Positions 18,290-27,253 of a DNA stretch of 64,000 nt are shown here, piece after piece (the stretch's first letter is position 1; each line of letters opens with the position of its first letter). The translations under genes were made by a program, and so were the position numbers. Origin of the DNA: JAZIHH01 sp036678685 (GTDB lineage: Bacteria > Bacillota > UBA4882 > UBA10575). The stretch covers positions 62,001 through 126,000 of the forward strand of contig JAZIHH010000027.1 of assembly GCA_036678685.1 (NCBI GenBank). Direction: 5' to 3'. The notes under the pieces were generated by a model. It was not told the DNA's origin. It saw only the letters and a program-made list of their open reading frames with translations, and searched no databases.

Positions 18290-19660
18290 ATGGAAGAAGG
18301 TGCCGCTACGCAAAACTCAGCATTATTTCAAGGGCACAAAAAAGGGGCATGGTTTATCCTTTTATCTATTCTGATCAGTTTACTTCTTGCCTTGTTCTCC
18401 GGCAGTCTGCATATTAGGAAGACTATACGTGCCAATGTGCCGTTTGACGAATTTAAGGCGCATATGGATAAGCGTATCCCCGCCCTAATGAAGCTGTATG
18501 AGATACCAGGTTGCAGTATCGCGCTGGTGAAGGAGGGCGAAATCGTATGGACTGAGGCGTATGGTTATGCGGATGTGGAAAGCGGCAGGACGTTGAGAGT
18601 CGATACACCTATGAGCGTACAGTCTATTACAAAATCCGTTACCGCCTGGGGAATAATGCGGCTTGCGGTAAATGGCTTGATTGACTTGGATGCTCCGGTA
18701 TCGCGGTATCTGAAAAACTGGCAATTTCCGCAGTCAGACTATCCGACAGAGAAGATTACCATACGTCAGCTTTTAAGCCACACCGCCGGGATGCCACTGG
18801 GCGATTTCAACCATATCTACGCCCCCGGCGAGGTAATGCCCTCTAACCGGGAGGTGATGACCAAGGAAGCGGTACCCATCCGCGAGGCAGGGGCGGGATT
18901 TTCCTACTCCAATGTGGGCTATAACCTATTGGAGATTCTAATAGAGGATGTAACAGGGCAAAGCTTTTCAGAGTATTTGCATTCGGAGGTATTTCTGCCG
19001 CTGGGCATGGAAAGCGCCACCTTTGCGATAGACACAGCGGCGACGCCTTACCCGCCTACGGGATATGACCTTAGTGGAAAGCCGGTGCCGGTCTATCTCT
19101 ATCCAGTAAAGGCCTCGGGCGGTCTGTTTGCCACAGCACATGATATTGCTCGCTTTGCGGTAGCGGGCTTAAAAGAAAACCCTGTTCTGGACAGCAAAAG
19201 TGTTGAACAGATGTATCAGCCCGAAAGTTATAACATCGGAATTTATGGTTTAGTATTTGCGGCATATGGATTGGGTCATTATATTGAAAAGCTACCGAAC
19301 GGCTTGCGCAGCGTTTCCCACGGCGGTCAGGGCAAGGGCATCATGACGCATTTTCAAGTTGTGCCGGAGACCGGCGATGCTATCGTGATTCTCACAAACA
19401 GTCAAAGAAGCTGGCCGTTCATCGCCTATGTGCTTAGTGATTGGGCACAGTGGCGGGCATTTCCGTCCGTCGGCATGGGAAGGATTATCTGGGGGCACTA
19501 CGGCTTCTGTGTGGTCATCGGTATGATGATCTCTGCAAGTTTCTTCATGATATTGAGGCTGATTGTTGACCCCTATCGGCAAAGGCGGACCGGATTCAGA
19601 CTGCTTCGAGCTGGGACGGGACTTATTCTGCTCGGAGTTCTAATCTGGTGCATTTTTTAA
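18290..19660 (+). CDS. Serine hydrolase, beta-lactamase/penicillin-binding protein family (class C type)
   Basis: 456 residues. A signal-anchor (~24-44) is followed by the beta-lactamase-like domain: Ser112-x-x-Lys115 (SITK), the Tyr-x-Asn motif in FSYSNVGYN, and HGGQGKG near the end. The C-terminus has two more hydrophobic segments (~390-412 and ~435-456), so it is membrane bound with the domain outside. Such proteins are D-aminopeptidases, esterases or peptidoglycan hydrolases; resistance cannot be assumed. There is no clear ribosome-binding site before ATG18290. Codon use and neighbours (debris, IS256) suggest it came by transfer. Confidence 0.85.
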   Translation: MEEGAATQNSALFQGHKKGAWFILLSILISLLLALFSGSLHIRKTIRANVPFDEFKAHMDKRIPALMKLYEIPGCSIALVKEGEIVWTEAYGYADVESGRTLRVDTPMSVQSITKSVTAWGIMRLAVNGLIDLDAPVSRYLKNWQFPQSDYPTEKITIRQLLSHTAGMPLGDFNHIYAPGEVMPSNREVMTKEAVPIREAGAGFSYSNVGYNLLEILIEDVTGQSFSEYLHSEVFLPLGMESATFAIDTAATPYPPTGYDLSGKPVPVYLYPVKASGGLFATAHDIARFAVAGLKENPVLDSKSVEQMYQPESYNIGIYGLVFAAYGLGHYIEKLPNGLRSVSHGGQGKGIMTHFQVVPETGDAIVILTNSQRSWPFIAYVLSDWAQWRAFPSVGMGRIIWGHYGFCVVIGMMISASFFMILRLIVDPYRQRRTGFRLLRAGTGLILLGVLIWCIF

Positions 19661-19776
19661 GAGTATTTGTTTGTTACTTCGGTTTTCCCGGTTCTCTCCG
19701 TGTGGCTTGGGGGCTCGGTATTAGTGTTCTCTATCGCGTTGGTTATATAGGGATAATATATAAGGAGGAGGTAGGT

Positions 19777-19857
19777 ATGTTAACTCTTTTGCAGTATATA
19801 GAGCTTACTTGCGATATACCAGTAATACTTAAATTGGTCGGGACTATCAAAAGTTAA
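19777..19857 (+). pseudogene. Gene start cut by the IS256 element
   Basis: An excellent ribosome-binding site (taaggaggaggtaggt) precedes ATG19777, which opens MLTLLQYIELTCDIPV and runs into the left end of the IS256 element, where TAA19855-19857 ends it. Twenty-six residues are too few to name a family. The strong signal shows that a real gene began here before the insertion. Confidence 0.45.
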
Positions 19858-21237
19858 GTCCGTATAATGGTGTAAAATTGGTTTCCTAAAAAAGAGGGAG
19901 CCATTAACAAATTCCTCAGTTAGAATAGAAGTTGGACAAACCAAAATTCTAAGAGGAGGAATTTGAATGGCTCAATACCAGATTACCGTAGATCAAGAAC
20001 TTTTGCATCGTCTATTTTTAGGCAATAACAAGGATTCCGGTGTGTCAGCGCTATTGGAATCGGTATTGAACCAGATTTTGCAGGCGCAAGCCACCGAACA
20101 GCTTCAAGCCGAGCCATACGAACGTACTGATAAAAGAAAGGGCTATCGTAACGGCACACGCGAGCATCCTCTTACCACCCGGGTCGGAACCATAACCCTA
20201 CGTGTTCCGCGTTTTCGTAACGGCCAGTTTTCCACTGAGATGTTTGCCCGCTATCAGCGGAGCGAACAGGCCTTGGTGCTGGCCTTGATGGAAATGGTAA
20301 TTAACGGGGTCTCTACCCGTAAGGTCAGTCAGATAACGGAAGAGTTATGTGGTACCGAATTTTCCAAATCCACTGTTTCAGAGTTGTGCAAGAAACTGGA
20401 CCCCATTGTGAACGCCTGGAATAACCGGGACTTGAGTGAGAAGTGTTATCCTTTTGTATTGGTGGATGCTTTGGTACTGAAAATTCGTGAAGATGGCCGT
20501 GTCCGTTCCCGGAGTGTTATGATTGCTATCGGCATAAACACTAAAGGATACCGGGAAGTTCTAGGGCTTATGATTGGCGACAGTGAATCCGAAGCCAGTT
20601 GGAGCCAGTTCTTTTCCTGGCTTAAAAGCCGTAACCTGCGTGGTGTCGAACTGGTAGTATCAGATGACCATGGCGGCCTGGTCAAGGCGGTTCGCCGCTA
20701 CTTCCAGGGCGTTACCTGGCATCGCTGCCAAACCCACTTTATGCGTAATATCATGGACGCTACGCCTAGGTCGGCAAAAGAAGAGCTTTATCCACATCTG
20801 CGAGCGATTCTGGATGCGCCTGATATCGGTACTGCCCGGTTGTTATTGAATCAAACCTTGGAGACATTTGAGAAAAAAGCACCCAAGGCCATGCAAATAC
20901 TTGAAATGGGCTTTGATGACGCTACCGCGGTCCTTATGCTGCCGGAAAAATATCGCCGGCGTCTGCGTACTACAAACGCTGTCGAGCGTCTTATCGAAGA
21001 GATTAGGCGCAGGGAACGAGTTATCCGGATTTTCCCGAACCGGGAATCGGCAATTCGCCTAATTGGAGCCTTACTTATGGAAATTGACGACAAGTGGATA
21101 GCCGGCAAAAAGTATCTGGATATGAGTGAATACCTCCAGTGGCAAGAAGAGCAAAAACAAACTAGCGACCGAAGTAATGTCGCGTATATCAGATAAATTT
21201 AATGATAACTGAGGAATTTACATACTAATTTGGACTT
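19852..21237 (+). mobile_element. Complete IS256-family insertion sequence
   Basis: The element carries one transposase gene with imperfect terminal inverted repeats: the left end aagtccgtataatggtgtaa near 19857 pairs with the right end, read on the other strand from 21236 (aagtccaaattagtatgtaa). The left repeat contains TATAAT, so it probably holds the transposase promoter. The flanking 8-9 bases do not match, so no target duplication is visible. The flanks are pieces of genes (19777 and 21238) that need not belong together, which suggests rearrangement after insertion. The first 543 bases recur at 57894. Confidence 0.85.
19967..21196 (+). CDS. IS256-family transposase
   Basis: 409 residues, full length for the family (mutator-type DDE transposase). 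Catalytic residues by motif: Asp167 (LVDALVLKI), Asp233 (VVSDDHGG) and Glu340 (TTNAVERLIEEIRRR). The start is ATG19967 after aagaggaggaatttga. No frameshift or stop is seen, so it may be active. It can drive the truncated copy at 57894 only if that copy keeps two ends, which it does not. Confidence 0.95.
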   Translation: MAQYQITVDQELLHRLFLGNNKDSGVSALLESVLNQILQAQATEQLQAEPYERTDKRKGYRNGTREHPLTTRVGTITLRVPRFRNGQFSTEMFARYQRSEQALVLALMEMVINGVSTRKVSQITEELCGTEFSKSTVSELCKKLDPIVNAWNNRDLSEKCYPFVLVDALVLKIREDGRVRSRSVMIAIGINTKGYREVLGLMIGDSESEASWSQFFSWLKSRNLRGVELVVSDDHGGLVKAVRRYFQGVTWHRCQTHFMRNIMDATPRSAKEELYPHLRAILDAPDIGTARLLLNQTLETFEKKAPKAMQILEMGFDDATAVLMLPEKYRRRLRTTNAVERLIEEIRRRERVIRIFPNRESAIRLIGALLMEIDDKWIAGKKYLDMSEYLQWQEEQKQTSDRSNVAYIR

Positions 21238-21387
21238 GATCTAGAAGGGATTGGAGAGGCCATTGTAAAAGGGAATTTTTCCGAAGAAGCTTGGGCATAT
21301 ATTCGTAGGCTATTACCTGATGCCGGCAGCAATAAAAAATATCTGGGGAACGGTTTTACGGTGGAAAACTTGAAAGTTACACCCTAA
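21238..21387 (+). pseudogene. C-terminal gene remnant beside the IS256 right end
   Basis: The frame from the IS edge reads DLEGIGEAIVKGNFSEEAW and about 30 more protein-like residues to TAA21385. No start or ribosome-binding site is present. It could be the back half of the gene whose front is at 19777, but nothing in the sequence proves that. Family not recognised. Confidence 0.4.
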
Positions 21388-21442
21388 GCCGTTATGCTTC
21401 AATTATTGGCTTAATTAATAGATGTAGCTGGGGGGGAGAAAA

Positions 21443-22309
21443 ATGAGGGATGACCCATTTAGCCGGGCGCGGAATTTCATGTACACGCACGCGCGCCTTC
21501 TGGAGCGGCTTCTTTTTGCGGTGAAATTCGAGGGGGCGCCGCCCGGCGCTGTGGGGAAGCTTGTGGCGGCCTACCAGAACCCGGACGGAGGGCTTGGCCA
21601 TGCCTTGGAGCCGGATCTGCGTTGCCCGGAGAGCCAGCCGCTCTTTGTCGAGATTGGTCTGGGCGCCTTGCGGGAGGCCGGCTGGCGGGACCGGGACTTG
21701 GCGCTGTCCCTCTGTTCGTTTTTAGAAAGGGTCAGTACGGAGACGGGGCTTGTTCCTCCTATTTTACCGAGTGCACTAAATTACCCCCGCGCCCCGCACT
21801 GGAATACGACCTGGGAGCCCGGGATCAACCCCACCGCCAGTATCTGCGGTTTCCTGCACTACCAGGGGGTTGAACATCCTTGGCTCTCCCGGGCCACCGA
21901 AACCTGCTGTGAAATCCTGCGCCGGGACCCGCCGGCCGAAGCCCATGCGTTGTTATGCGCGGCCCGCCTCGCCGAGCACTTGCCTGACCGGACAAGAGCC
22001 GAAGAAATTATCGACCGGATCGGGACGGTACTCCCGGACGCCGGTTTCTTTATCCCTTCAGCGCCTGTTACCACCTACGGGTTGACCCCCTTGCACTTTG
22101 CGGCCTCGCCGGCGTCGCCGTTACGGCGGCTGTTCACCCAGGAGCAGATCGAAGGGCATCTGGCGGACCTGATGGCAAAAGAAGAAGCGGATGGCGGCTG
22201 GCCGCTCAGCTGGGAGCCGCCGGAAGGGGCAGCCCGGAGCGAATGGAGGGGCAGGTTGACGCTGGAGGCCCTCTCGGTTCTGGTTGCTTACGGATGGATT
22301 ACGGTATAA
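21443..22309 (+). CDS. Alpha/alpha-toroid (prenyltransferase-like) protein of unknown function
   Basis: 288 residues, apparently cytosolic. Repeats of the QW type are visible: YQNPDGGLGHALEPD near 34-48 and EEADGGWPLSWEPP near 250-264, with helix-rich text between. This pattern belongs to the terpenoid cyclase/protein prenyltransferase toroid fold. The DxDD motif of squalene-hopene cyclases is not seen, so enzyme activity is unclear. The start is ATG21443 after ggggggag. It is much more GC-rich than the IS-rich debris before it. Confidence 0.6.
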   Translation: MRDDPFSRARNFMYTHARLLERLLFAVKFEGAPPGAVGKLVAAYQNPDGGLGHALEPDLRCPESQPLFVEIGLGALREAGWRDRDLALSLCSFLERVSTETGLVPPILPSALNYPRAPHWNTTWEPGINPTASICGFLHYQGVEHPWLSRATETCCEILRRDPPAEAHALLCAARLAEHLPDRTRAEEIIDRIGTVLPDAGFFIPSAPVTTYGLTPLHFAASPASPLRRLFTQEQIEGHLADLMAKEEADGGWPLSWEPPEGAARSEWRGRLTLEALSVLVAYGWITV

Positions 22310-22451
22310 AACACATAATATTCTTTAAGCCACCGGATAAGACTATTTTTGGGGTTTGTTTGCGCAATTTACATTTCGCCCTCCCGATGGCTTTTCTTTT
22401 ATTGATTATACACTGACGTGCGCCAAAGCCCAAGATATTACCGGAGTAAAA

Positions 22452-22967
22452 TCAGATGTAGGTAACAATCTCTTCAAGAGGCCTTCGTTCCGGCGGCAGG
22501 TCTTCTTCGGCCGGATACCCCAGAGGGATTATTGCCACCGGGCGCATGTTTTGGGGAAGGTCTAAAATATGCGCGCAGGCTTTTTCATCAAAAGCCCCGA
22601 CCCAACAGGCGCCCAATCCTTCTTCTTTCGCCGCCAGAAGAATATTTTGCGTTGCCGCGGCCGTGTCCTGCAGACAATAGAGATTTTCACCGCGTTTGCC
22701 GTAGCGGACAGCCGATTGTTCGGGGAGGGCGCAAATGACGATGAGCACCGCGGCCGTGGATAACCAATGACTGCCGTAGGCTTCAGAAGCTAGACGTTCT
22801 TTGATTTCCTGGTTCTTGACCACAAAAAAATGCCAAGGTTGAAGATTTCCGGCGCTCGGCGCCCACCTGGCCGCCTCCAACAGGCGGGTGACAGTCTCCT
22901 CCGGGATTTCCCTTTCTTGAAACTGGCGTATACTTCTCCGGCTTTTCACCAATTCCTGAAAATTCAT
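22452..22967 (-). CDS. Nitroreductase-family FMN oxidoreductase
   Basis: 171 residues, short form. The N-terminus has SRRSIRQF (FMN phosphate contact) and ARWAPSAGNLQPW, both hallmarks of the family; GLGACWVGAF and PLGYPAE follow near the C-terminus. It probably reduces a nitro- or quinone-like compound with NAD(P)H; the substrate cannot be told. The start on the minus strand follows gaggaggact eight bases upstream. It is a lone gene with no evident operon. Confidence 0.9.
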   Translation of the reverse strand: MNFQELVKSRRSIRQFQEREIPEETVTRLLEAARWAPSAGNLQPWHFFVVKNQEIKERLASEAYGSHWLSTAAVLIVICALPEQSAVRYGKRGENLYCLQDTAAATQNILLAAKEEGLGACWVGAFDEKACAHILDLPQNMRPVAIIPLGYPAEEDLPPERRPLEEIVTYI

Positions 22968-23180
22968 ATGTAAAGTCCTCCTCTCTTGAACCCCTTTCTA
23001 CGTACACGCGCCAGTATTAAGTGTTCGGTCTTTATTAGATATTTCCTTCCTCTAAAATCCATATACCCCCTTTTGCCCCTTTTTCACCAGGGATTTACCT
23101 GTTTATCACGGCTTTTTTCCGTTGCCAAACAAGTGCGATAATGGTCACCACCGGTCCGGTGCGATTGTTAACGAAAAAGA

Positions 23181-23270
23181 GAGCCAATATTGATAATGAA
23201 TTTGTGATCCACGCGATATTGAAAATGTGATCCATTAGCGATAAGATTGTGAGCCACTTAAGAGCCGGCT
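23181..23270. repeat. Terminal multi-repeat of an IS21-family element
   Basis: Related units beginning gtgatccac, gtgatccat and gtgagccac lie at 23204, 23227 and 23249, with a weaker one (gagccaata) at 23181, about 22-23 bases apart. Repeated transposase sites of this kind are typical of IS21 ends. They lie right next to the istB tail at 23258, which confirms an IS21 remnant. Confidence 0.55.
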
Positions 23271-23374
23271 TTACCCCCTTCCTTGCGGCGCTGTTTCAAC
23301 CGGTAAGATTCCGCATTCATGTTCAGGATATGGGACCAATAGGTCAGCCGGTCAACCAAGGCCGCTATGAAGAA
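23258..23374 (-). pseudogene. C-terminal remnant of IS21 helper ATPase IstB
   Basis: The minus strand reads AALVDRLTYWSHILNMNAES and then YRLKQRRKEGGKAGS with a stop. This matches the end of IstB proteins (usually about 250 residues). The rest of istB and all of istA are absent. The remnant borders the promoter of the GH2 gene. Confidence 0.65.
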
Positions 23375-23393
23375 TGACCTCCTTAACAAAAGA

Positions 23394-23422
23394 TTGCAGA
23401 AGAATTTGGCAAAGGATATAAT
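23394..23422 (+). promoter_or_regulatory. Probable promoter of the GH2 gene
   Basis: TTGCAG at 23394-23399 and TATAAT at 23417-23422 with a 17-base spacer, about 107 bases before the glycosidase start. The 5' leader (23430-23528) has no obvious strong fold. It may be a promoter brought or exposed by the IS21 remnant upstream. Confidence 0.5.
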
Positions 23423-23528
23423 AATGATAAAATAAAGCAATAAAGATCTTTATTTGTAAAACTTGCGATTATTGGCCGGTTTTCCCCTGCAACGTATTTA
23501 TTGACGAATTAGAGAAGGGTGGGTAAAG

Positions 23529-26500
23529 ATGAATAAGAAGATCCGTTTCAACGACGGCTGGGAGTTTGCCAAAAGCAGCCTGGAAGCTTCCGGACCGGAA
23601 GGACTGGTATTTCAACCGGTTGATCTGCCCCATGACTGGTTGATCTATGACACCTTGAACCTCTATGAAAACAGTATCGGCTGGTACCGGAAGCGGTTTG
23701 TTGCTCCCCGGGCCCACCAGGTCCTCCTCTATTTTGAAGGGGTTTACATGGACTCCACGGTCTATGTCAATCAACAGTTGGTCGGGGAATGGAAATATGG
23801 TTATTCCTCCTTTGAGCACGATATCACCGGGGCGCTCCGGGAGGGGGAAAATGAGATCCTGGTGAAAGTCGTTCACCAGGCGCCCAACAGCCGGTGGTAT
23901 TCGGGGGCCGGTATCTATCGCAATGTCTGGCTGAAGATCCGGGGGGAGAATTATATCGAAACCCACGGGGTTTATATCTCCACCCGCCGAGAAAAGGAAG
24001 GGAACAACCTCTGGCTGGTGGAGGTCGATACCGACCTGCACCTCTGTCAAGCGGGGGAATTGACCCATCGCCTGATGGACGGCGACCGGGTGCTTGCCTT
24101 CGCCAAGAGCATTGTGACGGAAAAAGACACCGGCAGAACAAACAGGCAAAGACTCCTGGTGACGGACCCTTGCTTATGGAGCCCGGAAAACCCCAAACTT
24201 TATCAACTGATCACCGAGTTATACATCATTACTGAGGACGAAAAGGGGATCCGCAGGAGACAAGAGGTTGAAACCCTCTCCCACCGCATCGGGTTCAAGG
24301 AGGCGGTTTTTGATCCCAACGAAGGCCTGATTTTAAACGGGAAAAAGATCAAGTTGCAGGGAACCTGTGAACATCATGATCTAGGAGCCTTGGGGGCCGC
24401 TTTTAATAAAACCGCCTTGCGCAGAAGGTTTAAATTACTGAAGGAGATGGGGGTTAACGCCGTCCGGACCGCCCACAATATGCCGGCTCCGGAGTTCATG
24501 GATCTCGCCGATGAAATGGGCCTGCTGGTGGTCTCGGAGGCCTTTGACATGTGGGAACGTCCCAAGACCACTTATGATTACGCCAGATTTTTTAAGGAGT
24601 GGGTCCATAAAGATGTCAAAAGCTGGGTGCTGCGGGACCGGAACCATCCCAGCCTCCTGATGTGGAGTATAGGCAATGAGATCTACGATACCCACGCCGA
24701 TGCCAGGGGGCAGGAGATAACCAAGATGTTGGTGGATTATGTCCGCCAATATGATCCCAAGGGCAACGCCAAAGTCACCATCGGCTCCAACTACATGCCC
24801 TGGGAAAATGCGCAAAAATGTGCGGAACTTGTCGATGTCGTCGGCTATAATTACGGGGAGAAATGCTACCGGGAGCACCACGCCAAATATCCTCATTGGG
24901 TGATCTACGGCAGTGAGACCGGTTCGGTCGTCCAGAGCAGGGGGGTTTACCGGTTTCCCTATGAAGAACCCCTGCTGGCCGATGATGATGAACAGTGCTC
25001 GGCCTTGGGGAACAGCTCCGTCGGCTGGGGCGCCAAGTCCCCTGAGGCCTGTATCATCACGGAAAGAGACACCCCCTTCTCCCTTGGCCAATTCATCTGG
25101 AGCGGCTTTGACTATATTGGGGAACCCACGCCTTACCACACCAAGAACTCTTATTTTGGCCAGTTGGATACGGCCACCTTCAAGAAGGATTCCTATTATA
25201 TCTACCAGGCAGCCTGGACCGATTATAAAACTAACCCCATGGTTCATATCTTTCCTCACTGGGATTTCAACCCTGGGCAGATGATTGACGTGCGGGTTTG
25301 TTCCAATGCGCCCCGGATCGAACTGCAGCATAACGGGGTCACCATCGGCACCTGCGACCTTGACCATCAACACGGGACCCAACTGGCGGGCTGGTGGAAG
25401 ATCCCGTATAAGGAAGGGGAACTCAAAGCCATTGCTTATGATGAAAACGGCCGGGTCATCGCCACCGCCGTGCGCAGATCTTTCAAAGACCCGGCAAGGA
25501 TCCGCCTGAAACCCGATAAAAAACAACTTTACGCCGACGGTACGGATCTGATCTTTGTGAAGATCACCGTGGAGGATGAAGAGGGCAACCCGGTGGAGAA
25601 CGCCTGTAACCGGGTGCGGGTTGAGGTCACGGGGGCCGGTCGCTTGATCGGCCTGGATAATGGGGACAGCACCGATTTTGACCAGTATAAGGGGGTAAGC
25701 AGGAGGCTGTTCAACGGTAAGCTTATGGCAATCATCGGCGCCACGCTTGAACCGGGAAAGATCCGGATCGAGGTCTCTTCGAAAGGTTTGCCCACTGTGT
25801 GGGAGGAATATGAGGCCCTGCCGGCCGGGGGGAAGGATCTGACTGGGATCTCCGCGCAGATGAGGAATGAAGAAGTTCCCTGCGTCTTGGGGCACGAAGA
25901 CGAAATCCCTTTGCGCAAGATTGAACTGCTCTGCGAACCCGACCGGGTCTTGACCAAATCCCGAAGAGAAGTTCTGGTCCGGGCGAAATTATATCCGGAA
26001 AACGCCTCTTATCAGGAGTTGGAATGGAAGGTCGTGAATGACCGCGGGATTGAGTCGCCTCTCGCCAAAGTGGAAGCTAACGGCCTTGAAGCAAAGGTGA
26101 CCGCTTTAGGAGACGGCCCCTTTCGCCTGCGCTGTATGAGTAAGAATGGATCCGGGAAAATCCGTCTCATCTCCCAGCTGGAATTTGAAGGCAAGGGTCT
26201 TGGCACGGTTTACAAGAATCCTTATGAGTTTGTCTCGGCCGGACTTTATGATTATCTTAAAGGGGAAGTAAGGAACGGTATTGAAAAAGGGGTGGTCACC
26301 GGATACAGTGGAGAAACGCAAGTGGGCTTCAGAGACCTTGACTTTGGTCCGGAGGGCTCGGATACAATAACCATTCCGATTTTCACCTTAAACAATGAAC
26401 CATATTCCCTGCAGATCTGGGAAGGGATGCCGGACGAAGAGGGCAGTTCCTTACTGGCGGATGTAGTCTATCAAAAGGAGTCAAAGTGGAATGTGTATCA

Positions 26501-26972
26501 GGCTGAGACTTACCGGTTGCCAAAACGCCTGCGCGGCCTTACTTCAATTTGTCTGGTCACGCAGCAAATGATGCATATCAAGGGATTTTCTTTTACTAAA
26601 CCGCAAAGGGCCTTTATGCAAATTGACGCCGGCGCTGCCGACCGGATCTACGGGGATACTTATCAAGTAAAGGAAAAAGCGGTGGAGGGTATCGGCAATA
26701 ATGTGAGTTTAGAGTTTGAAAGGATGGATTTTGGCGCCGAGGGCGCGACGAGGCTGGTGGTCAACGGCAGAACCCCGCTGGACAAGAACACGATCCATCT
26801 CCTCTTTAGTAGCGAGAAAGGGGAGATTCGCCAGATCATTGAATTCCCCCATGCGGAGGAATACGTGGAGCGGGTCTTTACTCTGGAGAAGGTAACCGGG
26901 GAACAAAAAGTAAGCTTCATTTTCCTCCCCGGCTCCAACTTTGATTTTGGCTGGTTCCGCTTTGAAAAGTAA
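23529..26972 (+). CDS. Glycoside hydrolase family 2 protein (beta-galactosidase-like), large
   Basis: 1147 residues. The N-terminal sugar-binding domain begins at once (NDGWEFAK; VDLPHDW), with no signal peptide, so it is cytosolic. The Ig-like domain and TIM barrel follow. Glu384 (WSIGNEIYD) is the likely acid/base and Glu463 (YGSETGS) the likely nucleophile. After ~660 there are Ig-like/DUF4982-type modules and then about 400 residues beyond the minimal enzyme, with two beta-rich modules (RDLDFGPEGSDTITIP; ERMDFGAEGATRLVV) that look like paired carbohydrate-binding repeats. The substrate is a beta-linked galactoside, glucuronide or mannoside; the choice cannot be made here. Ribosome-binding site gaagggtggg. 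Confidence 0.92.
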   Translation: MNKKIRFNDGWEFAKSSLEASGPEGLVFQPVDLPHDWLIYDTLNLYENSIGWYRKRFVAPRAHQVLLYFEGVYMDSTVYVNQQLVGEWKYGYSSFEHDITGALREGENEILVKVVHQAPNSRWYSGAGIYRNVWLKIRGENYIETHGVYISTRREKEGNNLWLVEVDTDLHLCQAGELTHRLMDGDRVLAFAKSIVTEKDTGRTNRQRLLVTDPCLWSPENPKLYQLITELYIITEDEKGIRRRQEVETLSHRIGFKEAVFDPNEGLILNGKKIKLQGTCEHHDLGALGAAFNKTALRRRFKLLKEMGVNAVRTAHNMPAPEFMDLADEMGLLVVSEAFDMWERPKTTYDYARFFKEWVHKDVKSWVLRDRNHPSLLMWSIGNEIYDTHADARGQEITKMLVDYVRQYDPKGNAKVTIGSNYMPWENAQKCAELVDVVGYNYGEKCYREHHAKYPHWVIYGSETGSVVQSRGVYRFPYEEPLLADDDEQCSALGNSSVGWGAKSPEACIITERDTPFSLGQFIWSGFDYIGEPTPYHTKNSYFGQLDTATFKKDSYYIYQAAWTDYKTNPMVHIFPHWDFNPGQMIDVRVCSNAPRIELQHNGVTIGTCDLDHQHGTQLAGWWKIPYKEGELKAIAYDENGRVIATAVRRSFKDPARIRLKPDKKQLYADGTDLIFVKITVEDEEGNPVENACNRVRVEVTGAGRLIGLDNGDSTDFDQYKGVSRRLFNGKLMAIIGATLEPGKIRIEVSSKGLPTVWEEYEALPAGGKDLTGISAQMRNEEVPCVLGHEDEIPLRKIELLCEPDRVLTKSRREVLVRAKLYPENASYQELEWKVVNDRGIESPLAKVEANGLEAKVTALGDGPFRLRCMSKNGSGKIRLISQLEFEGKGLGTVYKNPYEFVSAGLYDYLKGEVRNGIEKGVVTGYSGETQVGFRDLDFGPEGSDTITIPIFTLNNEPYSLQIWEGMPDEEGSSLLADVVYQKESKWNVYQAETYRLPKRLRGLTSICLVTQQMMHIKGFSFTKPQRAFMQIDAGAADRIYGDTYQVKEKAVEGIGNNVSLEFERMDFGAEGATRLVVNGRTPLDKNTIHLLFSSEKGEIRQIIEFPHAEEYVERVFTLEKVTGEQKVSFIFLPGSNFDFGWFRFEK

Positions 26973-27253
26973 CCGGGTTTGAAATGTTCGTACTTTTACT
27001 TCAATTGCAGATAACAGCCGGTGAAGAAATTTATAGAACCTCTTGACCCTTTTTGCTATTATCTGGTCAGACCTTACACAACTTGTACCATAACGGCAAA
27101 AAGAATGACCTTGGAATTACTATGCTCCGGTAAAAGAGAAGAGTTCTAAAAAGCGTTTAAAAAGCGGCACCGGCGAAGAATTGAAGAGGAACGGGCCGGA
27201 TAATGTTGAATAATAGAGTTGTTGTCTACGACAACCTTGAGGGGAGGAGCCAA

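Noticed and set aside
18290..19660. Antibiotic-resistance beta-lactamase
   Set aside because: SxxK, YxN and HGG motifs occur across many esterases and peptidases, and this protein has extra C-terminal helices unlike resistance enzymes. Resistance cannot be claimed.
23181..23270. CRISPR array
   Set aside because: Units are imperfect, only 3-4 in number, with no spacers of even size and no cas genes; they flank an istB tail and fit IS21 ends.
24435..25895. 486-codon open frame on the minus strand
   Set aside because: It lies wholly inside the GH2 gene, has Pro/Gly/Val/Asp-rich text with no fold signs, and no ribosome-binding site. It is the mirror of a GC-rich coding gene.
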